NCBI GenBank assembly: GCA_026399015.1 | Contig: JAPLRS010000029.1 | Span: forward strand, 111,444-175,443 | From: Methylococcales bacterium | GTDB taxonomy: Bacteria; Pseudomonadota; Gammaproteobacteria; Methylococcales; Methylomonadaceae | Reading direction: 5' to 3' | Length of the DNA: 64,000 bases | Part shown: positions 31,258-41,031 of the stretch, piece after piece | Layout: each line of letters starts with the position of its first letter | Numbering within the stretch: the first letter of the stretch is position 1 | The notes under the pieces: generated by a model | Told to the model about the DNA's origin: nothing | Databases searched by the model: none | What the model saw: only the letters and a program-made list of their open reading frames with translations | Program-made: the position numbers and the translations under genes

Positions 31258-32712
31258 TTAAAGAAGCACAACGTCATATTGTTCCTGATTATATTGCGCT
31301 TCTACTCTAAATTTAATTTGTACACCTAAAAATATTTCTAACTCGGCTAACATATCAGCCTCTTCATCCAACAGCATTTCAACGACTTCATTAGAAGCTA
31401 ACACAAGCAAAGTCTGAACTTTATAAAGTCTAACCTCACGAATAATCTCTCTGAAAATCTCTAAACACATTGATTCTGGTGTTTTTAATACACCACGTCC
31501 ACCGCAGGCAGAGCAAGGTTCGCACAAAATATGCTGAAGACTTTCTCGAGTTCTTTTTCGGGTCATTTCCACTAAACCTAAGACAGATACTTCTGTAATT
31601 TTAGTTTTAGCACGATCCTTTTCAAGATGACGCTCTAAAGCTTGCAACACCAATTTTTTATGATCTTCACTCTTCATATCGATAAAATCAATAATGATGA
31701 TACCGCCCAAATTTCGAAGTCTTAATTGTCGCGCAATGGTTTGAGCTGCTTCTAAATTAGTCTTGAAAATAGTCTCTTCAAGATTACGCCCCCCAACATA
31801 ACCACCGGTATTCACATCCACAGTAGTCATGGCTTCAGTTTGATCAAAAATTAAATAGCCGCCTGATTTTAATTTAACTTTACGATCTAAGGCTTTTTTA
31901 ATTTCGTCTTCAACACTATAAATATCAAAGACAGGACATTCACCGGAATAATGTTCAATCACCGGTACAATTTCTGGCACAAATACTTCAGCAAACTCCA
32001 ATAAACTATTATAGGTTTCTTTAGAATCAACCCTTACCCTGTCTAAACTTTCTTTATACAAATCTCTAAGCGTGCGAATGCTTAAAGGTAAGTCTTTATG
32101 AATAAACTGCTTAGGTTTAGCTAGCACAATTTTCTTTAAAATAGACTCCCATAACTTCAACAAAAAAGTCATATCCGCTATCAAGACATCTTCTGGTACA
32201 CACTCTGCAGCCGTTCTCGCTATAAAACCACCACAGTTATTTTCTATTCTAAAACCATCCAAACAGGCTCTTAATCTCGCTCTCTCTGTATCAGTTTCTA
32301 TACGCTGTGAAACACCCGAATTATTTGCATAAGGCATATACACTTGATAACGCGAAGGAATAGATATTTCTGTGGTTAATCGAGCACCTTTACTTCCTAA
32401 AGGATCTTTAACGACTTGCACGACTAATTGCTGGCCTTCACGAAGATAATGCTCTATCTGATCTGATTTTTTTTCTTCTATATCTTTTGCACACAAATCA
32501 GAGATATGAATAAAGGCAGCTTTTGGTAACCCAATATCCACAAAAGCGGCTTGCATACCGGGCAATACACGACAGACCTCACCTTTATAAATGTTACCCA
32601 CCAAACCGCGCTCACGCGTTCTTTCAATAATGAGCTCTTGTAATACGCCATTCTCAATGACCGCCACGCGTGTTTCTGGGGGCGTCACATTGATTAAAAT
32701 TTCTTCACTCAT
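31258..32712 (-). CDS. rng: Ribonuclease G
   Basis: RNase G (484 aa) processes the 5' end of 16S rRNA and degrades mRNA. The S1 domain lies at about residues 38-125, the RNase H-like and DNase I-like parts follow with MTTVDVNTGGYVG and IIIDFIDM (the two catalytic Asp), and CEPCSACGGRG supplies the zinc link between protomers. No long C-terminal scaffold is present, distinguishing it from RNase E. Its ATG overlaps the maf stop by 4 nt. Confidence 0.96.
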   Translation of the reverse strand: MSEEILINVTPPETRVAVIENGVLQELIIERTRERGLVGNIYKGEVCRVLPGMQAAFVDIGLPKAAFIHISDLCAKDIEEKKSDQIEHYLREGQQLVVQVVKDPLGSKGARLTTEISIPSRYQVYMPYANNSGVSQRIETDTERARLRACLDGFRIENNCGGFIARTAAECVPEDVLIADMTFLLKLWESILKKIVLAKPKQFIHKDLPLSIRTLRDLYKESLDRVRVDSKETYNSLLEFAEVFVPEIVPVIEHYSGECPVFDIYSVEDEIKKALDRKVKLKSGGYLIFDQTEAMTTVDVNTGGYVGGRNLEETIFKTNLEAAQTIARQLRLRNLGGIIIIDFIDMKSEDHKKLVLQALERHLEKDRAKTKITEVSVLGLVEMTRKRTRESLQHILCEPCSACGGRGVLKTPESMCLEIFREIIREVRLYKVQTLLVLASNEVVEMLLDEEADMLAELEIFLGVQIKFRVEAQYNQEQYDVVLL

Positions 32713-33284
32713 TTAAGTAACTCTATTCCTTGTTTGGATAATAATTGGGCTGTTTCAAATAATGGCAAACCCACTACACCTGAAAAACTACCAACGATCG
32801 ATTGCACAAATAACCCACCTAAGCCCTGAATAGCATAACTTCCCGCCTTATCCATAGGCTCACCAGTCAACCAATAATCCAAAATTTCTGTTTCTGATAA
32901 GGATCTAAAAGTGACTTCAGTAATACTTAGCGCCTGAAAATGTTCTCGACCTCTTAATGACAAAGCACTCACCACTTGATGGGTTCTGCCTGATAATTGC
33001 GTCAACATCGCCAAGGCATCTGCTTGATTTTTAGGCTTACCCATAATGATATCGCCTAAAATCACCGACGTATCTGCAGCTAAAACCGGTAAATTAGGCT
33101 TAAGTTCTGCTAAACACAAGGCTGACTTTTCAGCAGCCACGCGTTGCACATATGCCAAAGGTGGCTCATTAGGCAAAGGCGTTTCATCTAAATCAACCGC
33201 ATGCACATGGTAACTGACCTTAATTTGATCTAAAAGTTCTCGGCGACGTGGTGATGCAGAGGCAAGAATAATTTGAGCAGTCAT
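32709..33284 (-). CDS. maf: Maf nucleotide pyrophosphatase (dTTP/UTP type)
   Basis: The 191-aa protein has the Maf family signature ASASPRRRELL at the start, ETPLPNEPP, AADTSVI and KPKNQADALAMLTQLSGRTHQV. Maf enzymes hydrolyse non-canonical or canonical nucleoside triphosphates; which subtype this is (YhdE or YceF) follows from position next to rng, as in E. coli YhdE. It overlaps rng by 4 nt and rlmH by 1 nt. Confidence 0.93.
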   Translation of the reverse strand: MTAQIILASASPRRRELLDQIKVSYHVHAVDLDETPLPNEPPLAYVQRVAAEKSALCLAELKPNLPVLAADTSVILGDIIMGKPKNQADALAMLTQLSGRTHQVVSALSLRGREHFQALSITEVTFRSLSETEILDYWLTGEPMDKAGSYAIQGLGGLFVQSIVGSFSGVVGLPLFETAQLLSKQGIELLK

Positions 33285-33751
33285 TATCGATGGTAAGGGT
33301 GATTATGCAGAATACTCCAAGCACGATACAACTGCTCAGCAACGACAATACGCACCAAAGGATGCGGAAAAGTTAATTTAGACAAACTCCACGACTCGCG
33401 CGCTAATTGTTTAGCCGAATCCGCCAAGCCTTCTGGCCCGCCGACTAATAAAGCCACATTTTGACCACTTTCTAACCAGCGTTGCATAGCTTGAGATAAT
33501 TCAGGTGTCGTCCACGGTTTACCAGGGATATCTAAAGTAACAATATGCGAACCCTGCGGAATGGCTGCTAACATCCGTTCACCTTCATCTCTAACAATAC
33601 GAGCGACATCACTATTTTTAGTGCGTTTACCTGGAGCAACCTCTTTAAGCACCAATTCACATTCACGCGGCATTCGCTTTGCGTATTCATCGTAACCCTG
33701 TTCTACCCAGCTAGGCATACGATTACCAACTGTGATTAAATTAATTTGCAT
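33284..33751 (-). CDS. rlmH: 23S rRNA pseudouridine-1915 N3-methyltransferase RlmH
   Basis: RlmH is a small SPOUT methyltransferase acting on 23S pseudouridine 1915. From ATG 33751 the protein has 155 aa ([15 protein letters not shown]...), exactly the E. coli length; an ATG five codons upstream is in frame but extends beyond the family N-terminus. [11 protein letters not shown] and [20 protein letters not shown] are the knot motifs. Stop overlaps the maf start by 1 nt. Confidence 0.96.
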   Translation of the reverse strand: MQINLITVGNRMPSWVEQGYDEYAKRMPRECELVLKEVAPGKRTKNSDVARIVRDEGERMLAAIPQGSHIVTLDIPGKPWTTPELSQAMQRWLESGQNVALLVGGPEGLADSAKQLARESWSLSKLTFPHPLVRIVVAEQLYRAWSILHNHPYHR

Positions 33752-33786
33752 AAAGGTCAAGACCATCCACGAAGCAGAGAAACATT

Positions 33787-33820
33787 AAAAAGCCCGCTAA
33801 GTTAAGTAACTTGCGGGCTT
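33787..33820 (-). terminator. Terminator downstream of panD
   Basis: AAGCCCGC pairs with GCGGGCTT, and AAGTT with AACTT (a single bulged base), around AAGT; on the minus strand a T run follows. It lies 25 bp after the panD stop, between panD and rlmH. Confidence 0.8.
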
Positions 33821-33844
33821 ATCTATTAAAAAATTAGGTACTAC

Positions 33845-34228
33845 CTAACCGGCCGCTTGTACTGGTATAGACGAGGCAGAACGAACGACTTCATTTTTCT
33901 CATTAAAATAAACCAAATTAGGTTTATGTTGTTGCGCTTCTTGTTCATCTAAGATGGTATAAGCACAAACAATTATTAAATCACCAGGACAAGCTAAACG
34001 TGCTGCTGCACCATTCACAGAAAATACGCCTGAGCCATTCTCAGCACGTATCGCATAAGTAGTAAAACGCTCACCGTTATTGATGTTATAGATTTGGATT
34101 TGCTCGTATTCTTTTATGCCTGCTAGATCAAGAATAGCGCCATCAATCGCACAAGACCCCTCATAACCCAACTCTGAACGCGTCACGGTGGCTCTATGTA
34201 ACTTCGCTTTAAGCATCGTAATTTGCAT
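33845..34228 (-). CDS. panD: Aspartate 1-decarboxylase
   Basis: PanD (127 aa) makes beta-alanine for pantothenate. The self-cleavage site GYEGSCAID places Gly24-Ser25 exactly as in E. coli; Ser25 becomes the pyruvoyl group. [12 protein letters not shown] is the conserved N-terminus. It lies 229 bp downstream of panC, so might be read from panC or from its own promoter in that gap. Confidence 0.97.
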   Translation of the reverse strand: MQITMLKAKLHRATVTRSELGYEGSCAIDGAILDLAGIKEYEQIQIYNINNGERFTTYAIRAENGSGVFSVNGAAARLACPGDLIIVCAYTILDEQEAQQHKPNLVYFNEKNEVVRSASSIPVQAAG

Positions 34229-34457
34229 AATAAAACACTATAAATACATTTGAAAACCGGACATTATCCATTAAATGAAAGCGTCCATCAACTATTTAGA
34301 CATTCACCTCTTGCCAACAAAACAAATAATTCACCTTATCTTCAATAAGGTAACTCAGTTTACAAGAAAAACTACTGGCATAAAAGACATCTAAATCGAA
34401 TGTTACCTTAGACTAGGATAAACACTAATTAAAACACCCTAAACAACTTCGAATTAC

Positions 34458-35306
34458 TTAAACACCCTTAGAAAAATAGATATTATCTATCAAGCGAGTT
34501 TTACCTAACTTAGCAGCTGCTAAGATTACTATCTCTTTATCTTCTAAGGTCGCAGCCGTTAAATCCTGACTTCGGCAAACACTAAAATAATCGGATTTAA
34601 AGCCAAACTTTTCTAAAGTCGCTAAAGCCTGTTGTTCTATTTCTGCAATACTTAATTGCCCCGCTAAAATAGCGTCTTTAGCAACACGTAGCACGCGATT
34701 AAGCTCAGGAGCAACTTGTTTTTCAGCAACGCTTAAATAGCCATTCCTTGAACTTAATGCCAAACCGCTGTCTTCTCTTACCGTTTCTACAGGTATGATA
34801 TCAACTGGAATATTTAAATCCCGCACCATGGTTTTAATAACCGTTAATTGCTGAAAATCTTTCAAGCCAAATAAGGCTTTATCTGGCTGTACAATATTAA
34901 ATAATTTACAGACTACAGTAGCAACGCCACTAAAATGTCCGGGCCTAAAAGCACCGCAATAACGCTCAGAAATACCACTTACCGTAATTGCAGTTGCAGC
35001 ATCCGAACTAAATATATCTGTAACAGCAGGTAAAAACAAAGCATCAGTACCCACACCTAATAATTGCTCTTGGTCTGCTTGCTCCGTGCGCGGATAAGTT
35101 AAAAAATCTTCTCCTACACCAAACTGGGTCGGATTTACAAAAATACTCACGACAACCCTATCTGCACTGGCCTTAGCTTTATTAACTAAATCAATATGCC
35201 CCGCGTGCAAATTACCCATAGTGGGCACAAATGCGATAGTATCACCCGCTTTACGCCAAGCTTTGACGACAGCGCGTAAATCAGAAACGGTATTAAGAAT
35301 TTGCAT
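34458..35306 (-). CDS. panC: Pantothenate synthetase
   Basis: PanC (282 aa) joins pantoate and beta-alanine using ATP. The HIGH-like GNLHAGHIDLVNKAK, FVNPTQFGVGEDF, FRPGHFSGVATVV and LFGLKDFQQL motifs are all present. It follows panB by 5 bp in the pcnB-folK-panB-panC operon. Confidence 0.97.
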   Translation of the reverse strand: MQILNTVSDLRAVVKAWRKAGDTIAFVPTMGNLHAGHIDLVNKAKASADRVVVSIFVNPTQFGVGEDFLTYPRTEQADQEQLLGVGTDALFLPAVTDIFSSDAATAITVSGISERYCGAFRPGHFSGVATVVCKLFNIVQPDKALFGLKDFQQLTVIKTMVRDLNIPVDIIPVETVREDSGLALSSRNGYLSVAEKQVAPELNRVLRVAKDAILAGQLSIAEIEQQALATLEKFGFKSDYFSVCRSQDLTAATLEDKEIVILAAAKLGKTRLIDNIYFSKGV

Positions 35307-35311
35307 AATGC

Positions 35312-36127
35312 TTAAAAAGAATGTTCAACACTTGGAAACTGCTGCGTTTTAACAGCTAAATGATAAGCAGAAACTGCATCAAAAATCGAAGCAGAACCTT
35401 CCATAAAGTTTTTAGAAAAACGCGGACGTTTACCCGCTCCGACATCTAACATGTCATAAAGCACTAACACTTGACCATCGCAATCCACACCCGCGCCAAT
35501 ACCAATAACAGGAATGCTTAATTGTGCGGTAATTTCTTTAGCAAGCCCAGCGGGCACACACTCTAAAACTAACATACTTACGCCGGCTGCTTGTAATTGC
35601 AAAGCATCAGCTAATATTTTTGCCGCCTCATTAGACTCCTTACCCTGTACCTTATAAGACCCTAATTGATTAATTGACTGTGGTAACAAGCCTAAATGCC
35701 CACAAACAGGTACGCCTAATGCCACTAGAAAACTTACGACATCAAAATGCGGACCTTCCAATTTCACCATTTGGGCGCCACCAGACTGTAATAATTTTGC
35801 CGCATTTTGAGCAGCTACTGCCGGCGTGACATAGCTCATAAAAGGCAAATCGGCTATCACAAACGCTCTTTTCCGTGCTTGAGTCACACAGCGCGCGTGA
35901 TAAACCATGTCAGAAATACTAACGGGTAAGGTCGTATCATGTCCTTGCACAACCATACCTAAAGAATCACCCACTAATATAATCTCAATGCCTGCAGCGT
36001 CAATCAAGGCACTAAAGCTAGCATCATAGGCGGTTAAGCAAGAAATTTTTTCTCCACGCCGCTTAAGCGCATTTAGATCATTGATAGTCAGTAATGCAGC
36101 AGACAAGTCTTGGCTTAAATAGGTCAT
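35312..36127 (-). CDS. panB: 3-methyl-2-oxobutanoate hydroxymethyltransferase
   Basis: PanB (271 aa) makes ketopantoate from alpha-ketoisovalerate and methylene-THF. Typical motifs: LTAYDASFSALIDAAGI, LVGDSLGMVVQGHDTTLPV and IGIGAGVDCDGQVLVLYDML. It follows folK by 1 bp and precedes panC by 5 bp. Confidence 0.97.
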   Translation of the reverse strand: MTYLSQDLSAALLTINDLNALKRRGEKISCLTAYDASFSALIDAAGIEIILVGDSLGMVVQGHDTTLPVSISDMVYHARCVTQARKRAFVIADLPFMSYVTPAVAAQNAAKLLQSGGAQMVKLEGPHFDVVSFLVALGVPVCGHLGLLPQSINQLGSYKVQGKESNEAAKILADALQLQAAGVSMLVLECVPAGLAKEITAQLSIPVIGIGAGVDCDGQVLVLYDMLDVGAGKRPRFSKNFMEGSASIFDAVSAYHLAVKTQQFPSVEHSF

Positions 36128-36128
36128 A

Positions 36129-36635
36129 TTAATCGAGTCGTTTTAAACCATCTAATGGACATAGAGCAACTAAATCAGCTAAAGCCGCTTTACCGGGAAT
36201 CAATAAATCTGGCGCTATTTCTTGTAAAGGATATAAAACAAAAGACCGTTGCGTTAAGCCAATATGTGGCACTTTTAAATCAGGATGATCAAGCACTTCA
36301 TCCCCATAGAGCAAAATATCTAAATCTAAAGTTCTTGCCCCCCAACGCTCGCCTTTTCTAACACGGCCTTGGGCATTCTCAATGGTTTGCAAACTACGCA
36401 ATAAGTCCAATGGCTCTAAAGTTGTGATGACGCCCATTACGGCATTTGTATAATCTGGCTGATCTTGCGGACCCATAGGTAAACTATGATACAAACTAGA
36501 AAATGTGAGCTCTTTAACATTCTCAATCTGATTAATAGCTAAGCGCGCAGAGTTGATTTGTGCAATGGGGTCTTCAAGATTACTACCCAAACCAATATAG
36601 GCAGTTATAGTCTCATTAGAGATGTCTTTCATCAT
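36129..36635 (-). CDS. folK: HPPK, 6-hydroxymethyl-dihydropterin diphosphokinase
   Basis: FolK (168 aa) pyrophosphorylates hydroxymethyldihydropterin in folate synthesis. AYIGLGSNLEDP, the GPQDQPDYTNAV region and the signature ERWGARTLDLDILLYGD are present. Placement between pcnB and panB is the common gammaproteobacterial order. Spacing to pcnB is 46 bp. Confidence 0.95.
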   Translation of the reverse strand: MMKDISNETITAYIGLGSNLEDPIAQINSARLAINQIENVKELTFSSLYHSLPMGPQDQPDYTNAVMGVITTLEPLDLLRSLQTIENAQGRVRKGERWGARTLDLDILLYGDEVLDHPDLKVPHIGLTQRSFVLYPLQEIAPDLLIPGKAALADLVALCPLDGLKRLD

Positions 36636-36681
36636 TTATCCAATTAATTAACAGGCAAACAGCAAGCACTAGGCTGTTGCT

Positions 36682-38055
36682 TTAAACATCACTTCCTGGG
36701 GTGGTTTTTTTAGCGCGAGGGCGATATCCCCTCTTACGGGGAGACTTAGCACCTGTCGATTTACGCGGAGGCTGAGTCATTTTTCTTTGATCATTTTCAC
36801 TGGCCTCTTGATACTTACCCCACCATTCAGCCAACTCGGGATCTACTCCACCTGTTTCAGCTCGTAAACAGAGAAAATCGTACCCCGCTCTAAATCTTGG
36901 ATGGGTAATCAAACGGCTAGGTTTTGAACCATATCTAGCATTAAACTTAGCCTGCAAACTCCATACTTCTCGCATAGCCAATGTTATATGCCGCGGTAAA
37001 GCCGTACTTTTAACTTGCTGAGCAATCACTTCATTAGCGGCATCTTGATACGCAACGTATTCCGGAACACCTCTAGACACTTTATGCTTAGCACTCGTTT
37101 GCACAGACTCCCATAAAAATGCCGCAAATAAAAAATAAGCGGTAACCGTTTTACCATCCGCAATTCTATTATCAGAATTTTCTAAAGCTTTAATAAGAAG
37201 TTGTTTAGGGTATCCATTTTCTTCAACGGCTAAACTTTGTTCCGTAGCAGGAAATAAAACCTGAAACAAGCCGTAATGTCTTAACATCTCGAATGTTTGC
37301 AAAGCATAGCCAGACAAAAATAACTTAATCGCCTCATCGTATAATCGAGCAGATGGAATACTAGAAAGCAAATCAGCCACCTTATGCATGGCTACTTCAC
37401 AATCGTGATCAATATTAAACCCTAATTTAACCGCAAAACGCACTGCCCGAATCATACGCACAGGGTCTTCACGGAATCGAGTTTCTGGATCGCCAATTAA
37501 TTTGAGTTGTGCGGCTTTATGATCAGTCATGCCATCGACATAATCCACCACCGAGAAATCTTTAATATTGTAATACAGCGCATTGACGGTAAAATCACGG
37601 CGCCATACATCTTCTTCAATAGTGCCGTAAACATTGTCCCGCAACAAACGCCCTTCGTTGTTGAGCACTTGTTTTTCATCATTTTTTGATTCGGCAGGTC
37701 CTCTAAAGGTAGCTACTTCAATAACTTCTCTACCAAAATGCACATGCGCTAAACGAAAGCGTCGACCAATTAATCGACAATTTCTAAAAACCTTCTTAAT
37801 TTCTTCAGGGTCTGCGTTAGTCACCACATCAAAATCTTTTGGCTCTCTTCCCAACAATAAATCACGCACACAACCGCCAACCAGATAGGCGCTGTAACCT
37901 TCTTTTTGTAATTTATAGAGCACCTTCAGCGCATTCTCACTAATTTGAGATCGCGAAATATTGTGTTCTGATCGCGAATAAACTCTAACTTTAGTGGCGA
38001 CTGGCTCAGCATTTTGCTTAGCTGGGCTGATGAATTTTTTGAAGAATTTTAAAAT
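36682..38055 (-). CDS. pcnB: Poly(A) polymerase I, apparent AUU start
   Basis: PcnB adds poly(A) tails to RNAs, marking them for decay. The class II nucleotidyltransferase core shows LVGGCVRDLLLG and DFDVVT with the catalytic Asp pair; the Arg/Lys-rich tail (PRKRGYRPRAKK) is typical. The first ATG/GTG in frame (GTG 37923) would cut off a conserved N-terminus: the frame continues 44 codons upstream through SEHNISRSQISENALKV, which matches E. coli PcnB. That stretch holds no ATG, GTG or TTG. It begins after a TAA with ATT at 38055-38053, nine bases after AAGGG (38069-38065). E. coli pcnB is known to start at AUU. With this start the protein is 457 aa (E. coli 465). Confidence 0.88.
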   Translation of the reverse strand: MLKFFKKFISPAKQNAEPVATKVRVYSRSEHNISRSQISENALKVLYKLQKEGYSAYLVGGCVRDLLLGREPKDFDVVTNADPEEIKKVFRNCRLIGRRFRLAHVHFGREVIEVATFRGPAESKNDEKQVLNNEGRLLRDNVYGTIEEDVWRRDFTVNALYYNIKDFSVVDYVDGMTDHKAAQLKLIGDPETRFREDPVRMIRAVRFAVKLGFNIDHDCEVAMHKVADLLSSIPSARLYDEAIKLFLSGYALQTFEMLRHYGLFQVLFPATEQSLAVEENGYPKQLLIKALENSDNRIADGKTVTAYFLFAAFLWESVQTSAKHKVSRGVPEYVAYQDAANEVIAQQVKSTALPRHITLAMREVWSLQAKFNARYGSKPSRLITHPRFRAGYDFLCLRAETGGVDPELAEWWGKYQEASENDQRKMTQPPRKSTGAKSPRKRGYRPRAKKTTPGSDV

Positions 38056-38274
38056 GGTCTTTAACCCTTATTATTATGTTTATGTACCAATGATATCATT
38101 TGACGACATTGTATCCGATAATCAATCTTCTTTTTGTTACATTAGTCTTATGATTATAGTAAAATCTTGCAACTGATTTTTAAAAACGTGCCGTTTTAGT
38201 TTAAATAAATACAAAGATCAGGCAACCACTTTTTAAATATTCGCACCACACTTTTGCTTATTTACGGGATTGTT

Positions 38275-38454
38275 ATGTTCAAAAATATTCTTAATAGCCT
38301 CATTGACCATCCAATACTAACCAGTATTTTTGTTGCTGACTTTGGCATTCTCTTATTTCACAGACCGCCGTTCTTCTTTTCTTTATTAATGCTAGGTGCA
38401 TTAATGGGGATGTGCATGTACTTCGGCCAAAAACTTGCTTTATTCAAACTATAA
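38275..38454 (+). CDS. Small hydrophobic protein, unknown
   Basis: The frame from ATG 38275 gives 59 aa with two likely membrane segments (about 12-30 and 33-52). Its TAA directly abuts the TTG start of the RDD gene, which suggests translational coupling. The Shine-Dalgarno is poor. No family is recognised; it may be a real small membrane protein or a leader. Confidence 0.4.
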   Translation: MFKNILNSLIDHPILTSIFVADFGILLFHRPPFFFSLLMLGALMGMCMYFGQKLALFKL

Positions 38455-38922
38455 TTGTCAAAGAAAGCCAAAAAATTCATAGAACCAGGTCTGGATTTCA
38501 CGTCTGCACCTGGTTTTTATCGACGCTTAGCAGCCCAATTCTACGATATCGTTCTACTGATTGCCATACTATTGGTTGCAAATGGATTTTTGCATCTATT
38601 TACCGATGGCGACACTCTTAAAGCCTATACCTTATTACACCGCGCTTATTTATTAGGGATCTGTTTCCTATTCTACGGTTGGTTTTGGACCCACGGCGGA
38701 CAAACACTAGGCCTACGCGCATGGAAAATCAAAGTATTGACTCTTGATCAAAAGCCGATAAGTTGGTTTCAAGCATTGTTACGCTTCATAACAGCCATAC
38801 TATCTTGGACTGTTTTTTTGGGACTGGGTTTTATCTGGGTTTTATTCAATAAAAACAAACTGAGCTGGCATGATCAACTGTCTAAAACAGCATTGTTTTC
38901 AGTGCCATCCCAAAATAGCTAA
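38455..38922 (+). CDS. RDD-family membrane protein
   Basis: The 155-aa product has the RDD domain: an early Arg/Asp-containing first helix (APGFYRRLAAQFYDIVLL), then FWTHGGQTLGLRAWKIKV and a last helix pair ending WHDQLSKTALF. RDD proteins are small inner-membrane proteins of unclear role (some linked to ion or drug transport). Start TTG 38455 is inferred from family length; no clear Shine-Dalgarno, consistent with coupling to the upstream ORF. Confidence 0.8.
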   Translation: MSKKAKKFIEPGLDFTSAPGFYRRLAAQFYDIVLLIAILLVANGFLHLFTDGDTLKAYTLLHRAYLLGICFLFYGWFWTHGGQTLGLRAWKIKVLTLDQKPISWFQALLRFITAILSWTVFLGLGFIWVLFNKNKLSWHDQLSKTALFSVPSQNS

Positions 38923-38991
38923 TAGTGTCAAATCTATGATGACATCATTATAAAAATTCTCAACCTCTCTGAGCACTCAACAAATAATACC

Positions 38992-41031
38992 ATGACTAAT
39001 CCACTATTAATCAGCCAAGAATTACCTGCGTTTTCAGCCATAAAACCAGAACACATTGAACCAGCCATCAGCCAATTATTGGATGAGGCACGCAGCGTTG
39101 TTAAAGCATGCTTAGAGGCTACCGCTGACTATACTTGGGAAAACTTAGTTGAACCAATTGAGAATATAGAAGACAAGCTGAATAAAGCCTGGTCACCGGT
39201 GAGTCATCTTAATTCTGTCGCCAATAGTGATGAATTACGTCTAGCTTACAATGCTTGCTTACCCAAACTCAGTGAATATGGCACTGAGATGGGTCAAAAT
39301 GAAGATCTATGCAAAGCGTATCATGTGATAGCAAATAGCCCTAACTTTGCTAACTTGGACAAAGCACAACAAAAAATTATTCATAACGCCCTAAGAGACT
39401 TCAAACTTTCAGGCATTGATTTAGACGCTGCTAAAAAACAACGCTATAAAGAAATCAGCCAAGAACTATCACGCTTAGCCAGCAACTATGAAGAAAACTT
39501 ACTTGATGCGACTAACGCATGGAGTAAACACATCACGGATATTTCTGAATTAAAAGGTTTACCCGAATCGGCACTAGCCCAGGCAAAACAAGCCGCCGAA
39601 CAACAAGAGAAAGACGGCTGGCTGATCAGCTTACAGTTTCCTTCATTTCAAGCGGTAATTACCTACGCCGATAATCGTGATTTAAGACGCGAGCATTATG
39701 AAGCCTATGTCACTCGTGCTTCTGAGCAGGGCCCACAAAATCCGCAATGGGATAATACCCAAAACATGGAAGACATCTTAGCTTTACGCCATGAAAAAGC
39801 CCAACTATTGGGTTTTAATAATTATGCCGAACTATCTTTAGCAACCAAAATGGCCGAAAAGCCTAGTGATGTAACCAGCTTCCTTGAAGATTTAGCCAAA
39901 AAGTCTCTGCCACAAGCTCAAAAAGACTTAGCTGAATTGCGTGAATTTGCAAAACAAGAACACGGTATTGAAGATTTACAGTCTTGGGACTTAGGTTACT
40001 ATTCAGAAAAAATGCGCCAGCATTATTACCAACTATCACAAGAAGAAGTGAAAGCCTACTTCCCTGCGACAAAAGTATTACCCGGTTTGTTTGCAGTAGT
40101 TGAAAAGCTCTATGGTCTACAAATTACTCAAATTACTGACTTTGATACTTGGCATCCTGATGTGAGCTTTTATCAAATTAATGATGCGGCCGGTAATGTA
40201 CGCGGCAAATTCTATTTTGATTTATATGCCCGCGCCAAAAAACGCGGTGGAGCTTGGATGGATGATTGTGTCGGCCGTAAAAAGTCTGACCATAACCTGC
40301 AAATTCCAGTTGCTTATTTAACCTGCAACTTTACTCCACCCACTAGCACAGAGCCGTCTTTATTGACGCATGATGATGTAACGACTTTATTCCATGAATT
40401 TGGCCATGGCTTACAACACATGATGACGCAAGTTGATCATCTAGGCGTTTCAGGCATTAATGGCGTGGAATGGGATGCGGTTGAATTACCTAGCCAATTT
40501 ATGGAAAACTGGTGCTGGGAAAAAGATGCCCTAGCGCTTATTTCAGGTCATTATCAAACAGGCGAAGTCTTACCAGAAGCCCTTTTCAATAAAATGCTAG
40601 CGGCTAAAAACTTTCAAGCGGGCATGATCATGGTCAGACAACTTGAATTTAGCTTATTTGATTTTAAGATACATCAAGACTACGACCCAGAAAAAGGCGG
40701 TCGTATCTACGAAACCTTACAACAAGTCAGAGAGCAAGTATCTGTGGTTAAACCACCTGTATTTAATCGCTTTGCCCATAGTTTCTCCCATATCTTTGCA
40801 GGTGGGTATGCCGCAGGCTATTACAGCTATAAATGGGCGGAAGTCTTATCAAGTGATGCTTTTTCTTTATTCGAAGAAAAAGGTATTTTTGATGAAACCA
40901 CAGGTAAAGCCTTCTTAACTAACATTTTAGAAACTGGCGGCACCGAAGATGCGATGGAATTATTTATTAAATTCCGCGGCCGTAAACCCACTATAGATGC
41001 GTTACTTAGACACAATGGCATTGCGGCATGA
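38992..41031 (+). CDS. prlC: Oligopeptidase A (M3 family)
   Basis: PrlC (679 aa) is a cytosolic zinc oligopeptidase that degrades signal peptides and other short peptides. The motif [12 protein letters not shown] supplies HExxH with the third ligand downstream, and [23 protein letters not shown] is the family opening. The length matches E. coli (680). Its TGA overlaps the ubiD ATG by 4 nt. Confidence 0.96.
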   Translation: MTNPLLISQELPAFSAIKPEHIEPAISQLLDEARSVVKACLEATADYTWENLVEPIENIEDKLNKAWSPVSHLNSVANSDELRLAYNACLPKLSEYGTEMGQNEDLCKAYHVIANSPNFANLDKAQQKIIHNALRDFKLSGIDLDAAKKQRYKEISQELSRLASNYEENLLDATNAWSKHITDISELKGLPESALAQAKQAAEQQEKDGWLISLQFPSFQAVITYADNRDLRREHYEAYVTRASEQGPQNPQWDNTQNMEDILALRHEKAQLLGFNNYAELSLATKMAEKPSDVTSFLEDLAKKSLPQAQKDLAELREFAKQEHGIEDLQSWDLGYYSEKMRQHYYQLSQEEVKAYFPATKVLPGLFAVVEKLYGLQITQITDFDTWHPDVSFYQINDAAGNVRGKFYFDLYARAKKRGGAWMDDCVGRKKSDHNLQIPVAYLTCNFTPPTSTEPSLLTHDDVTTLFHEFGHGLQHMMTQVDHLGVSGINGVEWDAVELPSQFMENWCWEKDALALISGHYQTGEVLPEALFNKMLAAKNFQAGMIMVRQLEFSLFDFKIHQDYDPEKGGRIYETLQQVREQVSVVKPPVFNRFAHSFSHIFAGGYAAGYYSYKWAEVLSSDAFSLFEEKGIFDETTGKAFLTNILETGGTEDAMELFIKFRGRKPTIDALLRHNGIAA

